Shown here in pieces: positions 1-11,333 of a stretch of 64,000 bases of DNA. The notes beneath the pieces are model-generated. The model was not told the origin of the DNA and ran no database searches. It worked only from the letters and a program-made list of their open reading frames with translations. Within the stretch, counting starts at the first letter, position 1, and each line of letters starts with the position of its first letter. The stretch lies in the NCBI GenBank assembly GCA_914767715.1, contig OU612070.1, positions 2,125,501-2,189,500 of the forward strand. The letters are read 5' to 3'. Made by a program: the position numbers and the translations under genes. This DNA is from Membranipora membranacea. Taxonomy: Eukaryota; Bryozoa; Gymnolaemata; Cheilostomatida; Membraniporidae.

Positions 1-1961
1 TTTTCTCTACTCGCCTTCTCTTCACTCGTTTCTGGTTATATGTATAGAGGATGGCGTAGTTTCTGCCTATAATAGCTACTGGTAGAGCTGTGATCATCAA
101 ACCAAGCATCATGACACTGCTAGCTACTATATAACCCAGAAATGTGGTGGGATAGAGATCTCCATAACCAACACTCGTCATAGTTACCACCGTCCACCAA
201 TAAGCTACAAAATAGTACCATATTTATCTGTTATGCTTTTGTACGGTAACTTTGGAACTTTGAGTGTTAAACCTTATACGTAGAGCAAGATGACTTCTGT
301 TATCCATCAAAGATTGAATCTAACTATAGCTCCAACCATTACCAATACCATTTTTGTTATTGTTTTTGTAATACGGTCACAGTAAGAATTTAACATCCTA
401 CTCCCTTCCTACCTGCTGGTATATGGTGAATATTAACATTTTCATCGCTTGCAGACAGTAACTCTCCTGCAAGTTCCATCATGTACAGGATAGGTGCAAA
501 TATCAGACAGGAGATGCCGATAATACTGACTAGTAGGGTGATGTCTTTCCTGCTATTATATAAGGCCAGCATAACCACCCGCAACTGGCTGCAATGAAGC
601 ATGTTTAAAATGAGTGCACAGGGAATAAGGGAGTTTTGGTTGGGATTGGAGCTCCCTGCTGGAAAGGTGCTTTATGATTTCCGCAGAAAGCAATCTTCTT
701 CCCTGGAGTGACGCACAAAGTGTCCTGATATAAATCTTTGCCTGCTATTAATTAAAATTGCCAGATGATGACCCATGTTTGACAAAGTGAAACACTGCAG
801 ACCTCCGGGGAGAACCAAATTTTGCTGTAATTGCGCAAACTTAAGACACTCATATATACACTGAGATTTGGTTGAGGGGATTGGCATTCTTCGTCTGAAC
901 TAACAGGATGTGTGTATGTGTTATAATATAAAGGCTGAAACGAGTGCAGTGCACTGTGTATATTTTTACCTGAAAACTGTTGCATAGGTGAGAAGTCTAT
1001 GACATCGTAACTGAACGATCATCACTCCGACCAATAATAGCACTAGTACGGCCCGACAGTATCCTTTATCATTAGGTACACAGTCTAGTACCTCCATTCC
1101 TTGTAGTAGTACCACACTGACCAGCTCACAGAACGATATAACAAGGTCTAGGAGATTGATAGAGAACCCAGAGTACATCAAACTCTTGTTTGGACAGCAG
1201 GCTGAGCGTATAATGATCTCAACAAAGAAGAAAAGAAAGAGAAATCTTTCTAACGCCCAGATATCCACGAAACTCTCTGTGTGCCAAATGTTTGCAAGAC
1301 CTACGCACGGCTCATTGATGACTGCTGAAATTTGTTTCGCCGCAGACAGGTTGCCAGGCTTATCCATTACTGAGAATGTCGGTAAAGTGAAAATTGCCAA
1401 GTTTAATGTTTGAATAATTGTCATGATCATGTACAGGAAAGTCCAGGCTGTAGAAGCTTTCTTCCATTGGGTGTAAGGCCCTCTCGGATCGGTAAGGAAA
1501 TACCAGACGTGCTCGCTCCAAGTAAGTGTGTCACCTCTAGGTTCAAATCTCTTTTCAAACCATAAGAACTGCCTCTCTAATACCATGTCATCAATCTCCA
1601 CGTCTGTACAGCACTCTTCAATCACTTCCTTGCTGATTCCCCAGTAGGTGAGTTGTTTATAGAACATTTTATGACAGACGTTACTAGGTACATGCATCTC
1701 ACCTGTTCGGTGATAACGCAGAACCTCCCTGAATATGATCTCATCTGCATCAAAAAAAAACTGTTGGCCAGATTTACTTTTGGATCCCTGAATTCTTGCC
1801 ATGTTGCCTAGTTTAGTATTTGGAAATCTCAATAAAGTCCGCTGGGTTGTGACAAATAGAGTACCTGAGACATTAAGAGTTATCTTCTGATTAAAGTTGT
1901 TAACCCCAATATTTGAGGTTGACTTTGATATCTCTTCGTCCATGTTTGCCCTTCCCAGCAA
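1..1961 (-). CDS. Voltage-gated potassium channel alpha subunit, Kv2/3/4-like, electrically silent type suspected (3' end outside window)
   Basis: Exons on the minus strand are 1961-970, 588-413 and 204-1; phases agree and the last exon runs off the window. Residues about 27-118 form the T1 tetramerisation domain, with an exact HX5CX20CC zinc motif (H90, C96, C117, C118) as in Shab/Shaw/Shal channels rather than Shaker. S1-S3 follow. S4 (about 303-322) has almost no basic residues from 304 to 318. S5 is in exon 2. The filter TMTSVGYGD (397-405) is intact in exon 3. The S6 hinge reads LPVA (430-433), so the second Pro of PXP is Ala. The ATG at 1961 is the first in frame; MDEEIS six codons on is an alternative. 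A plasma-membrane K+ channel subunit is certain from T1 plus filter. A silent or modifier role is inferred from S4 and the hinge, which in vertebrates mark Kv5/6/8/9-type subunits. Confidence 0.93.
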
Positions 1962-2200
1962 TACTGCTGTAAATGACAGTAATATTTCTTAAAAATTGCA
2001 TGGTTGTTACAGCGCATTTTTTGCATGGTAACTACCTTCATAAATATAATATCTAATTCTTGCCTACATTGGAATGTATTATGAACATTTGTAGCTGCAT
2101 TGAGTACTTATAAACATAAAAGAAAGATGACTAATAGTTTGTTGCTAACAATAAGTATATTATTATTATCGTTGAAATTGTCATGTCATATGGGTGTTAA

Positions 2201-3148
2201 TTGATCAGGGGATCTGAAAAGTTGCCACGACGTTCTCTTGTGATACATGGTATTAAGTCAACATACCGAACGTGCAACACTGGAGTCCCACAGAGAACTC
2301 TCTGTGGACCTACCCTCTGGCTAGCATTTGTAAACTCACTAAAGTTCTCACAAGGTGCCACTATAAAATATGCAGATGACACGACAACATATTATCCGTT
2401 GGACAAGTCTGCAACCACTGCCACCAACTGTACACAATCTTCAGTCGACTTCGATTCTCCGGTGGTCGGACAAGGACTAATTAGAGAATGCAGTGATTGG
2501 GCATCGCAGAACAAAATGCGCCTCAATGTCCAAAAGACCATGACACTCAACATCTCTATCAGAAAATCGCTAAACATGAACTCCGAATTCTCAATGGATA
2601 TAGACCAGTCTGTCACAAATGTCACGAGTGCAAGACTTCTGGGTGTGACACTTGACAGTCATCTAGTGTTCAATATTCATGTAGCCGAGATTCGGAAATC
2701 TGCCAACAGGAAGATCCATGGCTTGTTGGTCTTAAAACAGTCGGGGGTAAACACAGATACTCTTGTTATGATGTATCGGGGTCAAATACTGCCAACTGTC
2801 ACCTATTCTGCCCCTGCATGGTACCCGTTTCTAGCGGACTATCACAAAGACGAAATAGAGAAAATCCAGAAATTAGCTATAATCTTCCATGACATCGAAC
2901 ATTATACTGACAGACTTGTAGCTGCGAAACTCACAACTCTATGCGACACACTACGGGATGTATGCTCAACGTATGTGACACGAATCGTGAGCAATCCCGA
3001 TCATTCGTTGAGATACAAACTCAATCAGAAACCTAGTCTAAGACCGATGAGATCTGTTAGCAAGTGTCAGACCGATGTATACATCAAACGATCACGAACC
3101 GCCAAGTGCAGCAAGGCTATCCTGAAGAACCCAGTCTATTTTTCCTAG
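2201..3148 (+). mobile_element. 5'-truncated non-LTR retrotransposon, reverse transcriptase C-terminal half
   Basis: This is an open frame of 315 codons without introns. It has the RT sequence GVPQ (here GVPQRTLCGP, where GVPQGT is usual) and the catalytic YADD box at about residue 58, followed by the thumb and C-terminal region typical of Jockey/CR1-type elements. The Gly of GVPQG is Arg, and the upstream RT motifs and endonuclease are missing, so this is a dead 5'-truncated copy. It ends in a short 3' UTR and a CAAA-repeat tail. It lies between the Kv channel and the sulfotransferase and belongs to neither. Confidence 0.85.
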
Positions 3149-3267
3149 CATGTATTATTTTTATAACTTATGGCTTTTCTTTTTCCTCTCTCCAAGGGGG
3201 TTTTTTTATCTCATAATTCATTTTTATCTCGATGTTAGCATCTTTGGATAAAGAGTGTACATTAAAG

Positions 3268-3304
3268 CAAACAAACAAACAAACAAACAAACAAACAAAC
3301 AAAC
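3268..3304 (+). repeat. (CAAA)n tail of the retrotransposon
   Basis: About nine tandem CAAA units follow directly after the 3' UTR of the RT fragment. Simple-repeat tails of this kind mark the 3' end of many non-LTR elements, so this defines the element's 3' border. Confidence 0.8.
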
Positions 3305-4576
3305 ATGTGGCACCATAGAAAAGTAACTAGGAAAGGTAACTCGAAGAAAAAGGCAACTCCGAATAGGTGGTCTATATTATGATTAAACTATATAGTATCA
3401 ATCTAATAATATACATCATGGTCTATATAATTATTAATGTAAAGTAAATAAAAAATTTTTTTATATTACTATCGTTATAGATCAAGTATTTGGAGATGGC
3501 TTTTTTTTGTTACCTTTTCGTGCAATGGATTGTATTTGGTATATGTTATATCAAGGGGTTATCACTTTATTTAGGATATAGGGAACACCTACGCTACACA
3601 AAGTTATGACATTTGACAATATAGACATAGATGTATGCACACAGCCAACCTCTTTATTTTTGTCGACCTTGAGCGTTCCTAATATGCTAACGCGTATTTA
3701 CATTCGCAGAGATATTTTGTTTGCGCATCTCAAATATAATATGAGATGAAAACTTGTTAACCTTTTATGAACCCAATGTATTTACTGACAGATCATATAA
3801 CTCAAATTATTCCTAAATAAATGTTATTAGAGCAAATCTTAAAGTTTCACCCACTTTACAAACAATGCCTTCTATATTCGTTGTCCTGTATCAAAAAGAG
3901 TGATGCTGCTGACGGCCCATAGTTTCATTGTTCTTCAACCTTCACAGTCCGTCTCTTCTCAGAGCAAGGAGTTGTCCTTATTCTTGATGGCTGTTATTGG
4001 AGAATTTGTCTAAGCTCAATTTATTTTTGACGGAAGCTTAGAACTAATCATCATGTTTGGTAAGAATTCATCATCACAGACGTCAAGCGCAGTGACTTGT
4101 CTATTATCTATGATTTTGACTTTTTATAATACATAATAATTGCAGTTTGCAGATTGTATTTTGTTTAATGAGCAATTTACTTCAGAAGTTCGCCATTTAG
4201 TGTGTTATTTCACTTTTTAGTAGGAGACACTAAACACTCATTGACGTATTGAATCCATTGTCCACACTGCACTCTCGCAGATATTGATCATTCATTGCTG
4301 AGCAAACAAAGCTCTGACACAATAAAACTCTTATGTACTGTTTGGATTTCTCAATTTGTTTCAGCCCACTATTCATCTTTGAGTGCTCAAGGAAAACACC
4401 ATCACGATTCAATTCACCCATATTTAATATAGTGGCTCATTCAGCCTACTGGCCCTGTATTTATCACATACATATTATACAGACAAGTTGACCCGTAGGA
4501 CACTTAGTACTAGAGCTACAGTCCAGCTAGGCTTGTTATTTCCACTTATTGCTGACTTATCTTATCGGCAGCGAGG
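3305..4576. other. Intergenic, no gene seen
   Basis: AT-rich sequence with only short chance frames on both strands. I see no RNA gene or repeat. The promoter of the sulfotransferase gene should lie in its last few hundred bases, but I recognise no specific element. Confidence 0.6.
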
Positions 4577-7500
4577 ATGGTTATGAAGAGAATTATGAAC
4601 GCTCGGGTGATGGACCTGCTGATGAGTCTGTTCTGTGTCGGATTTATGGGGAGTCTGATATTCATCAACATGTATCTCTCCTCCAGCATGTCGGCTAAGC
4701 AGGAACTCTCCGATATCGCTGTATCAGCAGCCAGGTAGGAGAGATAACCGATAAGTATACAGTGTAAGGATACAGAGAGGAGTTATCTTTGTGTGTGAAA
4801 CTAGAGGGGGAGCCCTGAAAAGATAACTTTAGATACTTTATTTCCATGCTCAATCTTGCACTATGGTACCAGCAGTCTTGACAGGTTTCAGGATAAGACC
4901 AGGCATATAATTCAGTTTAGCCCTACGCCTGTCTCTGTCCAAAAATTCTAGTCTCAATAGAAAAACTCAACATTTGAACGCAGTACGCTTCACATTCAAA
5001 TTCAATGCTTCATAATAACCGACGAATATCATTGCAATCAGAAAATAAGCTTATAATTTTGATGATTTTGCAGGTTTATTTTTATAATTGCAACAAATTT
5101 TGACTGAGATACCATTCAAGATGAGTCGATTTTGAATTTTTCCTTCAAGCAGATTGGAATTGCTAATAATCACAGAACTAGGTGTAAGATATGACCATCA
5201 ATAACCATGTGAACCAATAACAGCATATCCTCATGTGATTTTTCAGACAGCATGAAAGTAAACGCTCAGCGGTTCTACCATCAGCTCCAAAAAGAGTGAG
5301 AAGGCAGGTGGAGACAACCAGTAACTCTAATTACACAACCTGGGTATGTTAACAGTTCTTATCTGTTTGTATTATTTTGGGACTAGAAAAATCTTCTTTA
5401 AGATGTTGGTCCATTATTGTTAGTTCCAGAATGAATGACTTTGTATTGCAAAACATATGACGCACACCGTAAGTAGACTGTATTGCCAGATTATTGTGCG
5501 ATGAGTTGAACAAAATAGCATTTTTTATTCAATACAAAATACCTGCCCATACATTAGCTATTGGTGTTGCACATATAACCAATAAGTTAGAGGTATGAAA
5601 TATCAGATTAATATTTGTAAGACTAGGTCTGACTGATAGATACTTTATCTTAAATATTCCAGACATTACCCGCAGAGAATACTCCAGTAACTCTGAATGT
5701 ACCACTGAGCGGATGTGACAGCTCTACTATACTAGACTCGGATTTCCCAAAGGGCACCTGTTTTGCTAACTGTAACTCTGCTTCCTGCTCAGGGGATGAC
5801 GTTACAAACATCCAGAATGGAGCGTAAGTCTTTATTATGTGGCTGGAGTTGTATGTGTGGTAGCTGATTTGTACTGCGAAGCGGACAGATTGAATTACTG
5901 AATACCCATATCTACTTATATATATGAAAACCTCAATAAAAACACATGATAATAATAATGATATTAATATTTTTATTACAATAGTGATATTGTTCAAGAA
6001 ACTCACTCTCCTGACATTAGAACGGGGCTTGGCAAAGCCAGTGATATCCTTTTCATCAGGCTGGGTGTGTAAAGCATGAATCACATCATGGGTTTCAGTA
6101 TTTATGTCTACAAAAGACACATTTGCCTGTCGTATAGTGAAATTTCTAATCAATAATGTGTAACACTTTTAATATTTTGTCGCTAATTTATTTCTCAACA
6201 AACTTTTAGATGTTGCCTTGGCAGTTAAATATCCTATCCTACATATTATAACTATTAACATATAAAAAGGTACTTTTATGTTTATGATCATAGCTGTGGA
6301 GTAATTCACAAGTCTGCGAGGAGAGGGTAACTCTCTATAAAACACACAACATGCTTTTCTACCTGATTTCCAGGGCATCACTGGTTTGCACTGCTGGTGT
6401 TGTTCAACTTGGATTTAAGAGAACAGGCACATACTCAATATCTCGCTGGATAAAAGCTAACTCAAAGGTGCAGAGTAAAACAGCTATGCTCTTCAAGGAC
6501 GATTTCGGTAAGAATATGAAATAAAACTCAATGAAAAAGTATTAAAAAAAACATGGTGTGGGATTGATGTATAAAACCATATTGTTTGTTTTCTGTTAGA
6601 ACACTGAAATATTTGAGATCACATTTTTCTTTTTTTTTTGGTTTAGTTTGTGAAAAGTGTCGCATAGCCTGGTAACAGTCTCGGGACCAAACTAAGCAAC
6701 AGGTTATTTTGGAGCGATGCTTGCGGATTGACAATATATTACTTTTTGTTCACAGATTCATGTCCACAACCACAACTGGCTGACAGCTCACAGAGTTTTT
6801 ACTTTGATCCTTACACTGTGGATCAGATAGGACAGCATCAGGATACTCTCTATTTACATTGTGAGGAATGTCTCACATCTGTAACTAATGTGAGTGGTAA
6901 TAACTACTGCCTTATCTCTAAATCATCTACCCTAGAGGGCGCCATATTAGCCAGAGTTTAGTTCAGCTAGTTAGACTGCAAGTGATTTTATAATATTAGC
7001 TGGCGCCAATTGTTCCTTATGTATGTTGAAGCTAAATGAAGTAGAGAGGGGGAGTATATAATTGCTAGCTATAAATTTGACTTTTTCAAGACTGAACGTA
7101 AAGATGATCCTTTTTTACCCGCATTAGTAATTCTAATCCTATAGGGTATACTCGTATTAATATTGAGTTTTTCCTGTGTACTTTGAGAGCAATTGTTATA
7201 CATGACCGGCTCAAATGGCTCAAACGTCTCTAACTATCCTACCAGCAGGTTGTTTAATTAGTAATCTCGACGAAAACTCCCCTTTTAAAAGTAGCATACA
7301 ACCCTAGCACCCTAGCACCACTAGATGTAAATCCACTCAGTAAGTTTTGACATATTTGTTAAAATATAACCCCTCTAGGTATCAGTAAATGATTAGTAAA
7401 TCGATGAACTTCCGGGAGTAACCATGAATTCTAAATCAATTTTAAAATATCCCACAACTGTGTACATTGCAGGCTGAGGAATGGTTTGGATCTGCGTTTA

Positions 7501-8848
7501 TGACTCTACCGCTGGTACTGATGGAATATCTGGAGAATCCAAATCAGAAGTTTATCATTACACTGAAGAATCCTACAGACAGAGTGATCGCGGAATACTT
7601 CTACCCTTACATTAGGGTAAGTATCAAATTCTACGGTAAAATAAGAATGAAAATATAAAAATATAGCTGTGCAGACAAAGAGCACAACATAACTGGGAGT
7701 CTTTTCACAGGATATGATGATATCCTCTATGTTCAGTGGCCGGGGATACACATGACTCCAAGAGGTCGAACCGAAACATCTAATTCTAATTTTTAAACTT
7801 GCGAAATTGACAGCTTAATCTATAAATATTATTGCATTATCAGTTGTACTTTCAAGATGGCAGTTATATTTATTGATGGGTCTCAAACATCGCTTGACCC
7901 TATCTGCCATTAGACACTGCAGGTGTAGTGTTTGACACCCTCGCATCAAGAGAATGCCCATCTTACAAATGTAATTTCTCCAGAACTATTCAGAAAACTA
8001 TCCTAATATCTCTGTTTACAGGATGGTACAGATCTGAGCACAGTTGGTAGTCAGACTCTACATACAGCCATGGAGAACGCCATCACACAAGCTAAGGCTT
8101 GTATGAATCTGATTGGTCCTACTCCGTGTGTCTATGGTATCAATCCATTCACCGACGGTCAGGAAATATTAGCTGAGACAACAATGTTATATGAGAGTAG
8201 CTACGCGATGCATATCTCACAGTTTCAGACCATTGTGGACTCATCCAAGGTGACAATACAATAATGTTAAAACCACGCACTGTTTCATCGAATTTCAATT
8301 TGAATTTTCCCAAATGAAAACATCTTAATCTAAAAGATAATCCAATTTTTCATGTAGCTGGTTAGTGAACTCCTCCTTCAAAGATTTGAATTTTAGATCA
8401 ATTCTCCGATTCAAGAATCAGGATAATCACACAGAGTGAAAAGTATCATACAACAAACAAACTTTGAAAATGAGTACCTTATTTTCAAGAGGAAGGGATA
8501 AATGTCTGGCACGAATAAAAAAAACTCACTGAATCATTTAAATGTTGAGGTGTTTATATGCTCATATTTTAATACCAAACTCGGTAGCTTGAATTATATT
8601 ATCATATATTGTAGATCTACTATATGATGATTGAGGAATATTCTGCAGCTCCTGAAACTCAGATCCAAAATCTGTTCAGCTTTGTCGGTCTGGACTATGA
8701 AGGTACCGTAGAACAGCCAGGAGGTACTCCAGTCCATAAGCCTATACTCTCAGACACGGTAGCCATGCTGGACGCGTTCTTCTCCCCACTCAATGATGAG
8801 CTGAGTACTCTACTAGGTGACAACAAGTGGAAATTCACCCGTAACTAA
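4577..8848 (+). CDS. Golgi-type (carbohydrate-like) sulfotransferase, type II membrane protein
   Basis: Eight exons: 4577-4734, 5247-5343, 5663-5823, 6374-6507, 6756-6889, 7473-7616, 8022-8249 and 8615-8848. Phases agree at every junction and give 429 residues. Residues about 12-33 are a hydrophobic signal anchor after a basic cytoplasmic stub, which suits a Golgi lumenal enzyme. The PAPS 5'-phosphosulfate loop is GFKRTGTYSI (152-161), and the 3'-phosphate motif is KFIITLKNPTDRVIAEY (254-270). The C-terminal part carries the usual EEYSAAP...FVGLDYE region. The family transfers sulfate from PAPS to glycans or proteins; the acceptor cannot be read from the sequence. Oddities: the conserved Arg and Ser of the 3' motif are Lys260 and Ala268, and there is a short Arg/Thr/Asn-rich stem. 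The start is the first ATG before the membrane anchor; another ATG lies two codons later. Confidence 0.88.
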
Positions 8849-9053
8849 TGAGATCATCTCCCACAAATTATTTTTTCCAATAGTTTATTTTGGCATAGGG
8901 AGTTAATTCCCTTTCTATTTGCAATCTCCTACAATCAAAGCGTTTACTGTGATGACCATTTTGAGGTTCTTTGTGACAGGATCACAAGTGTTTCGTGTTT
9001 TGTTTTTGTAAAAATTTAATCAAAAATTTGCATAAATGTGATATTTCAACAGA

Positions 9054-9296
9054 TTGTGGCAAGTTACTCCAAAGGATTCTGTATTGTCTATTGAAAAAAC
9101 AGCCCAGCTGAACAATTCGCAAGTTGTCTTCCAATTTTGTATCTGGACACAGAGGCCAAACCCGGCTGAGTACTGCATGAGAGACGCAATGAGCCCTTAT
9201 ATTGGTTATCAAGATATTTTCAATCGTCCACCTGAATATGCTCAATATGACAGGATGAATGTATTTGAACCAAACTCACATCTACATCAGAATTAA
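9054..9296 (+). other. Unplaced open frame with coding look, possible 3' UTR or extra last exon
   Basis: An 80-codon frame rich in Pro, Tyr, Asn and Gln. It is preceded by an acceptor-like tract ending CAACAG at about 9054 and followed within 25 bases by a polyadenylation signal. No intermediate AATAAA is seen after the sulfotransferase stop at 8848, so this may simply be that gene's 3' UTR. I do not recognise the peptide. A real alternative terminal exon is possible but unsupported. Confidence 0.25.
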
Positions 9297-9319
9297 AAAC
9301 TCAAACTCTCAAATCTCTG

Positions 9320-9325
9320 AATAAA
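9320..9325 (+). terminator. Probable polyadenylation signal AATAAA
   Basis: This is the first AATAAA hexamer I see downstream of the sulfotransferase stop codon, about 470 bases into the presumed 3' UTR. It is the likely 3' end signal of that gene. Confidence 0.45.
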
Positions 9326-9778
9326 ATTTTTGTCTGTTTCTATAAGTCTATAAGTCACAAACTATTCTTTTATTTTGTACCTTTTTTTTAGAAAATTATC
9401 TGTCAATATAAATAAATTCCTTTTAGAAACATCCTCCTTTCTTATCTATAATCAACTCGTGATTGTGTGATTAAGACACTAGTGTTTTTTTCCCATGCTC
9501 AAGTGCAGTACCGGGTAGCACTGAAGTTTGATATACTTTAGTGTTTGTTGATTGTGTAAGTTGTGTGCGCATCGCCCACATTAAGGATCAGATTAACAAA
9601 GGATTTAGGGCGTACTCCTTGTTTGAATATTGACAAAAATCTTTGAAAAATGTCTCTGATTTGTTATCCCTATATATTTAGAAGCTGCCAAGGCTTATAA
9701 TCTAGTGACGAAACAGATTGATAGATTAGATTCCCTTGAGGAGGAGGAAGAGTTTGACATTATTTTCTCATAGTCTAA

Positions 9779-9952
9779 AAATTAGTGAAATATATGGCTG
9801 GCTTACTGTCTGACCTGTTGCAACCCAAAAGGCTACTTCTGTCATATGTTGTAAATACTATCATGGGGCATGGTCCATTCAGAGAACACTTAAAACGAAT
9901 GAACATTGTCAACAAGTCATTCTGTCCAAAATGCGGTGCGATATCAGATTAA
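9779..9952 (+). mobile_element. Non-LTR retrotransposon C-terminal fragment
   Basis: A short open frame of 57 codons ends with TIMGHGPFREHLKRMNIV and then FCPKCGAISD before a stop. The T-GHG-F---L motif followed by a Cys-Pro-x-Cys-Gly zinc-finger end is typical of the C-terminus of R1/I/Jockey-type ORF2 proteins. Upstream frames are broken. The 3' UTR probably continues to about 10095, with no clear tail. It is a relic with no intact domain. Confidence 0.6.
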
Positions 9953-11333
9953 AATATCCAGTTTTGACTGCCTAAATTAAAGTTGTCTGACATATTTACT
10001 ACCAATATATGCTAAATCGAATTTGTCCGGGGCCTCTGAATATGATAGGTGTATGTATGTATTGCCTGTATTCTGATTCTGACTGATTTATTTCTTCATC
10101 TATCTCAGTCGCCCGCATTAGACAAGGCAAGACAAAGGTTGGCCTACATTTACGTAACCACATATTAACTTCCATCTAAGCTGGCAAGAATCGGTGCTGG
10201 CTAACATTGAAGCAGAAATGGCAAGTGCAGGGTCACCATATATCATTTTTAGTCTTGAAAACATGAACAAGCTCGTAGGTTTTCAAAAGATGCTCACTTA
10301 TCCTCTAATTTTTTTTGGAAATTGTTTTTCTAAAATTAATCTTGATTTCAAATTTGCCCCTCAACCATAGGCTCCAAGTGAGCAGCAGAGGCAGTAAGCC
10401 TGGAAATGACATTCAATCTCAAGTGATCTTGTGTAATAAGACATATGTAGATGATAGCTATCTTTTTTTCTTGCACATAAATCATATCCTCTGCTCTTCT
10501 GCTTCCGCTTTTTACGGGGAGATATTCCCTGGGAGGAGCCCATCAGGACCTCACAAATTTTTGAAGCTCAGAATTTAAATTTTTTGCAGGTATGGTGCAC
10601 ACTCTGTCCCTATATTGGCACTCGCTGTATTATTAACATTCCATTGATACAAAAAAGTGCATTTGTCAATTTTGACCCCTAACTAGCTTAGCTTAACAGT
10701 AGCTAATATTTGCTGTTCTATGCTATTGTGGTCTGTAGCCTATAAGATCTCATTTTCGTCTCAAACTGGCTTCCCAATCTTTTCGTTCACAAGTGGTATG
10801 AGGTTTATGATTGACAGGTCTCTGCAGCTGATAAACTTGATTGACAAACTAGTTTTAGATTTTGAGTGTTTATTATGGAATTTAATTACAACAATGCAAA
10901 AACTGTCTGCACAAAATAAAGAAAAGATTACTTACAGGCTTCATAAAATAGACTGCCTGCTTTGCCTTTGAAATCTTACTGCAGTCGAGTGATGTACACA
11001 AGGATTAACGATGAAGTTTTGAGATAAAATTAACAAATAAATAGGAACCCTGAAACGATGACGATGTCAACATATATAAATAAGAGAAAGATTTTACTGT
11101 ACAACAAGCATGGCAAAAACAAAATAATAAAGAAATATATATTGGTGATTGGATTTTTTTCTTGTGACTGACGGAGCAATTCCCATTCACAAAAGCAGAT
11201 TGTGGCTGGAGTGACAATGTAATAAGTGAAGAATAATTAATCCCACCAAACTTTTCACATTATATCTAATACTGGTAAGTGTGGAACTTCCATCTCCAAG
11301 TCGTTTAGCAGGCCTTCTGCTTTCAAAAGGTAA
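9953..11333. other. Intergenic between two convergent genes
   Basis: The sulfotransferase (+) and AMOP gene (-) converge on this stretch. The first ~150 bases are probably retrotransposon 3' UTR. The rest holds only short frames on both strands and the 3' UTR of the minus-strand gene next to 11334. Nothing else is recognised. Confidence 0.5.

Noticed and set aside
1156-1413. 85-codon open frame on the + strand
   Set aside because: It is the antisense shadow of the Kv channel's first exon and has no motif of its own.
5650-6153. 167-codon minus-strand frame over the sulfotransferase
   Set aside because: It runs antisense through exon 3 and the next intron of the sulfotransferase; the hydrophobic stretch is AT-rich intron translated.
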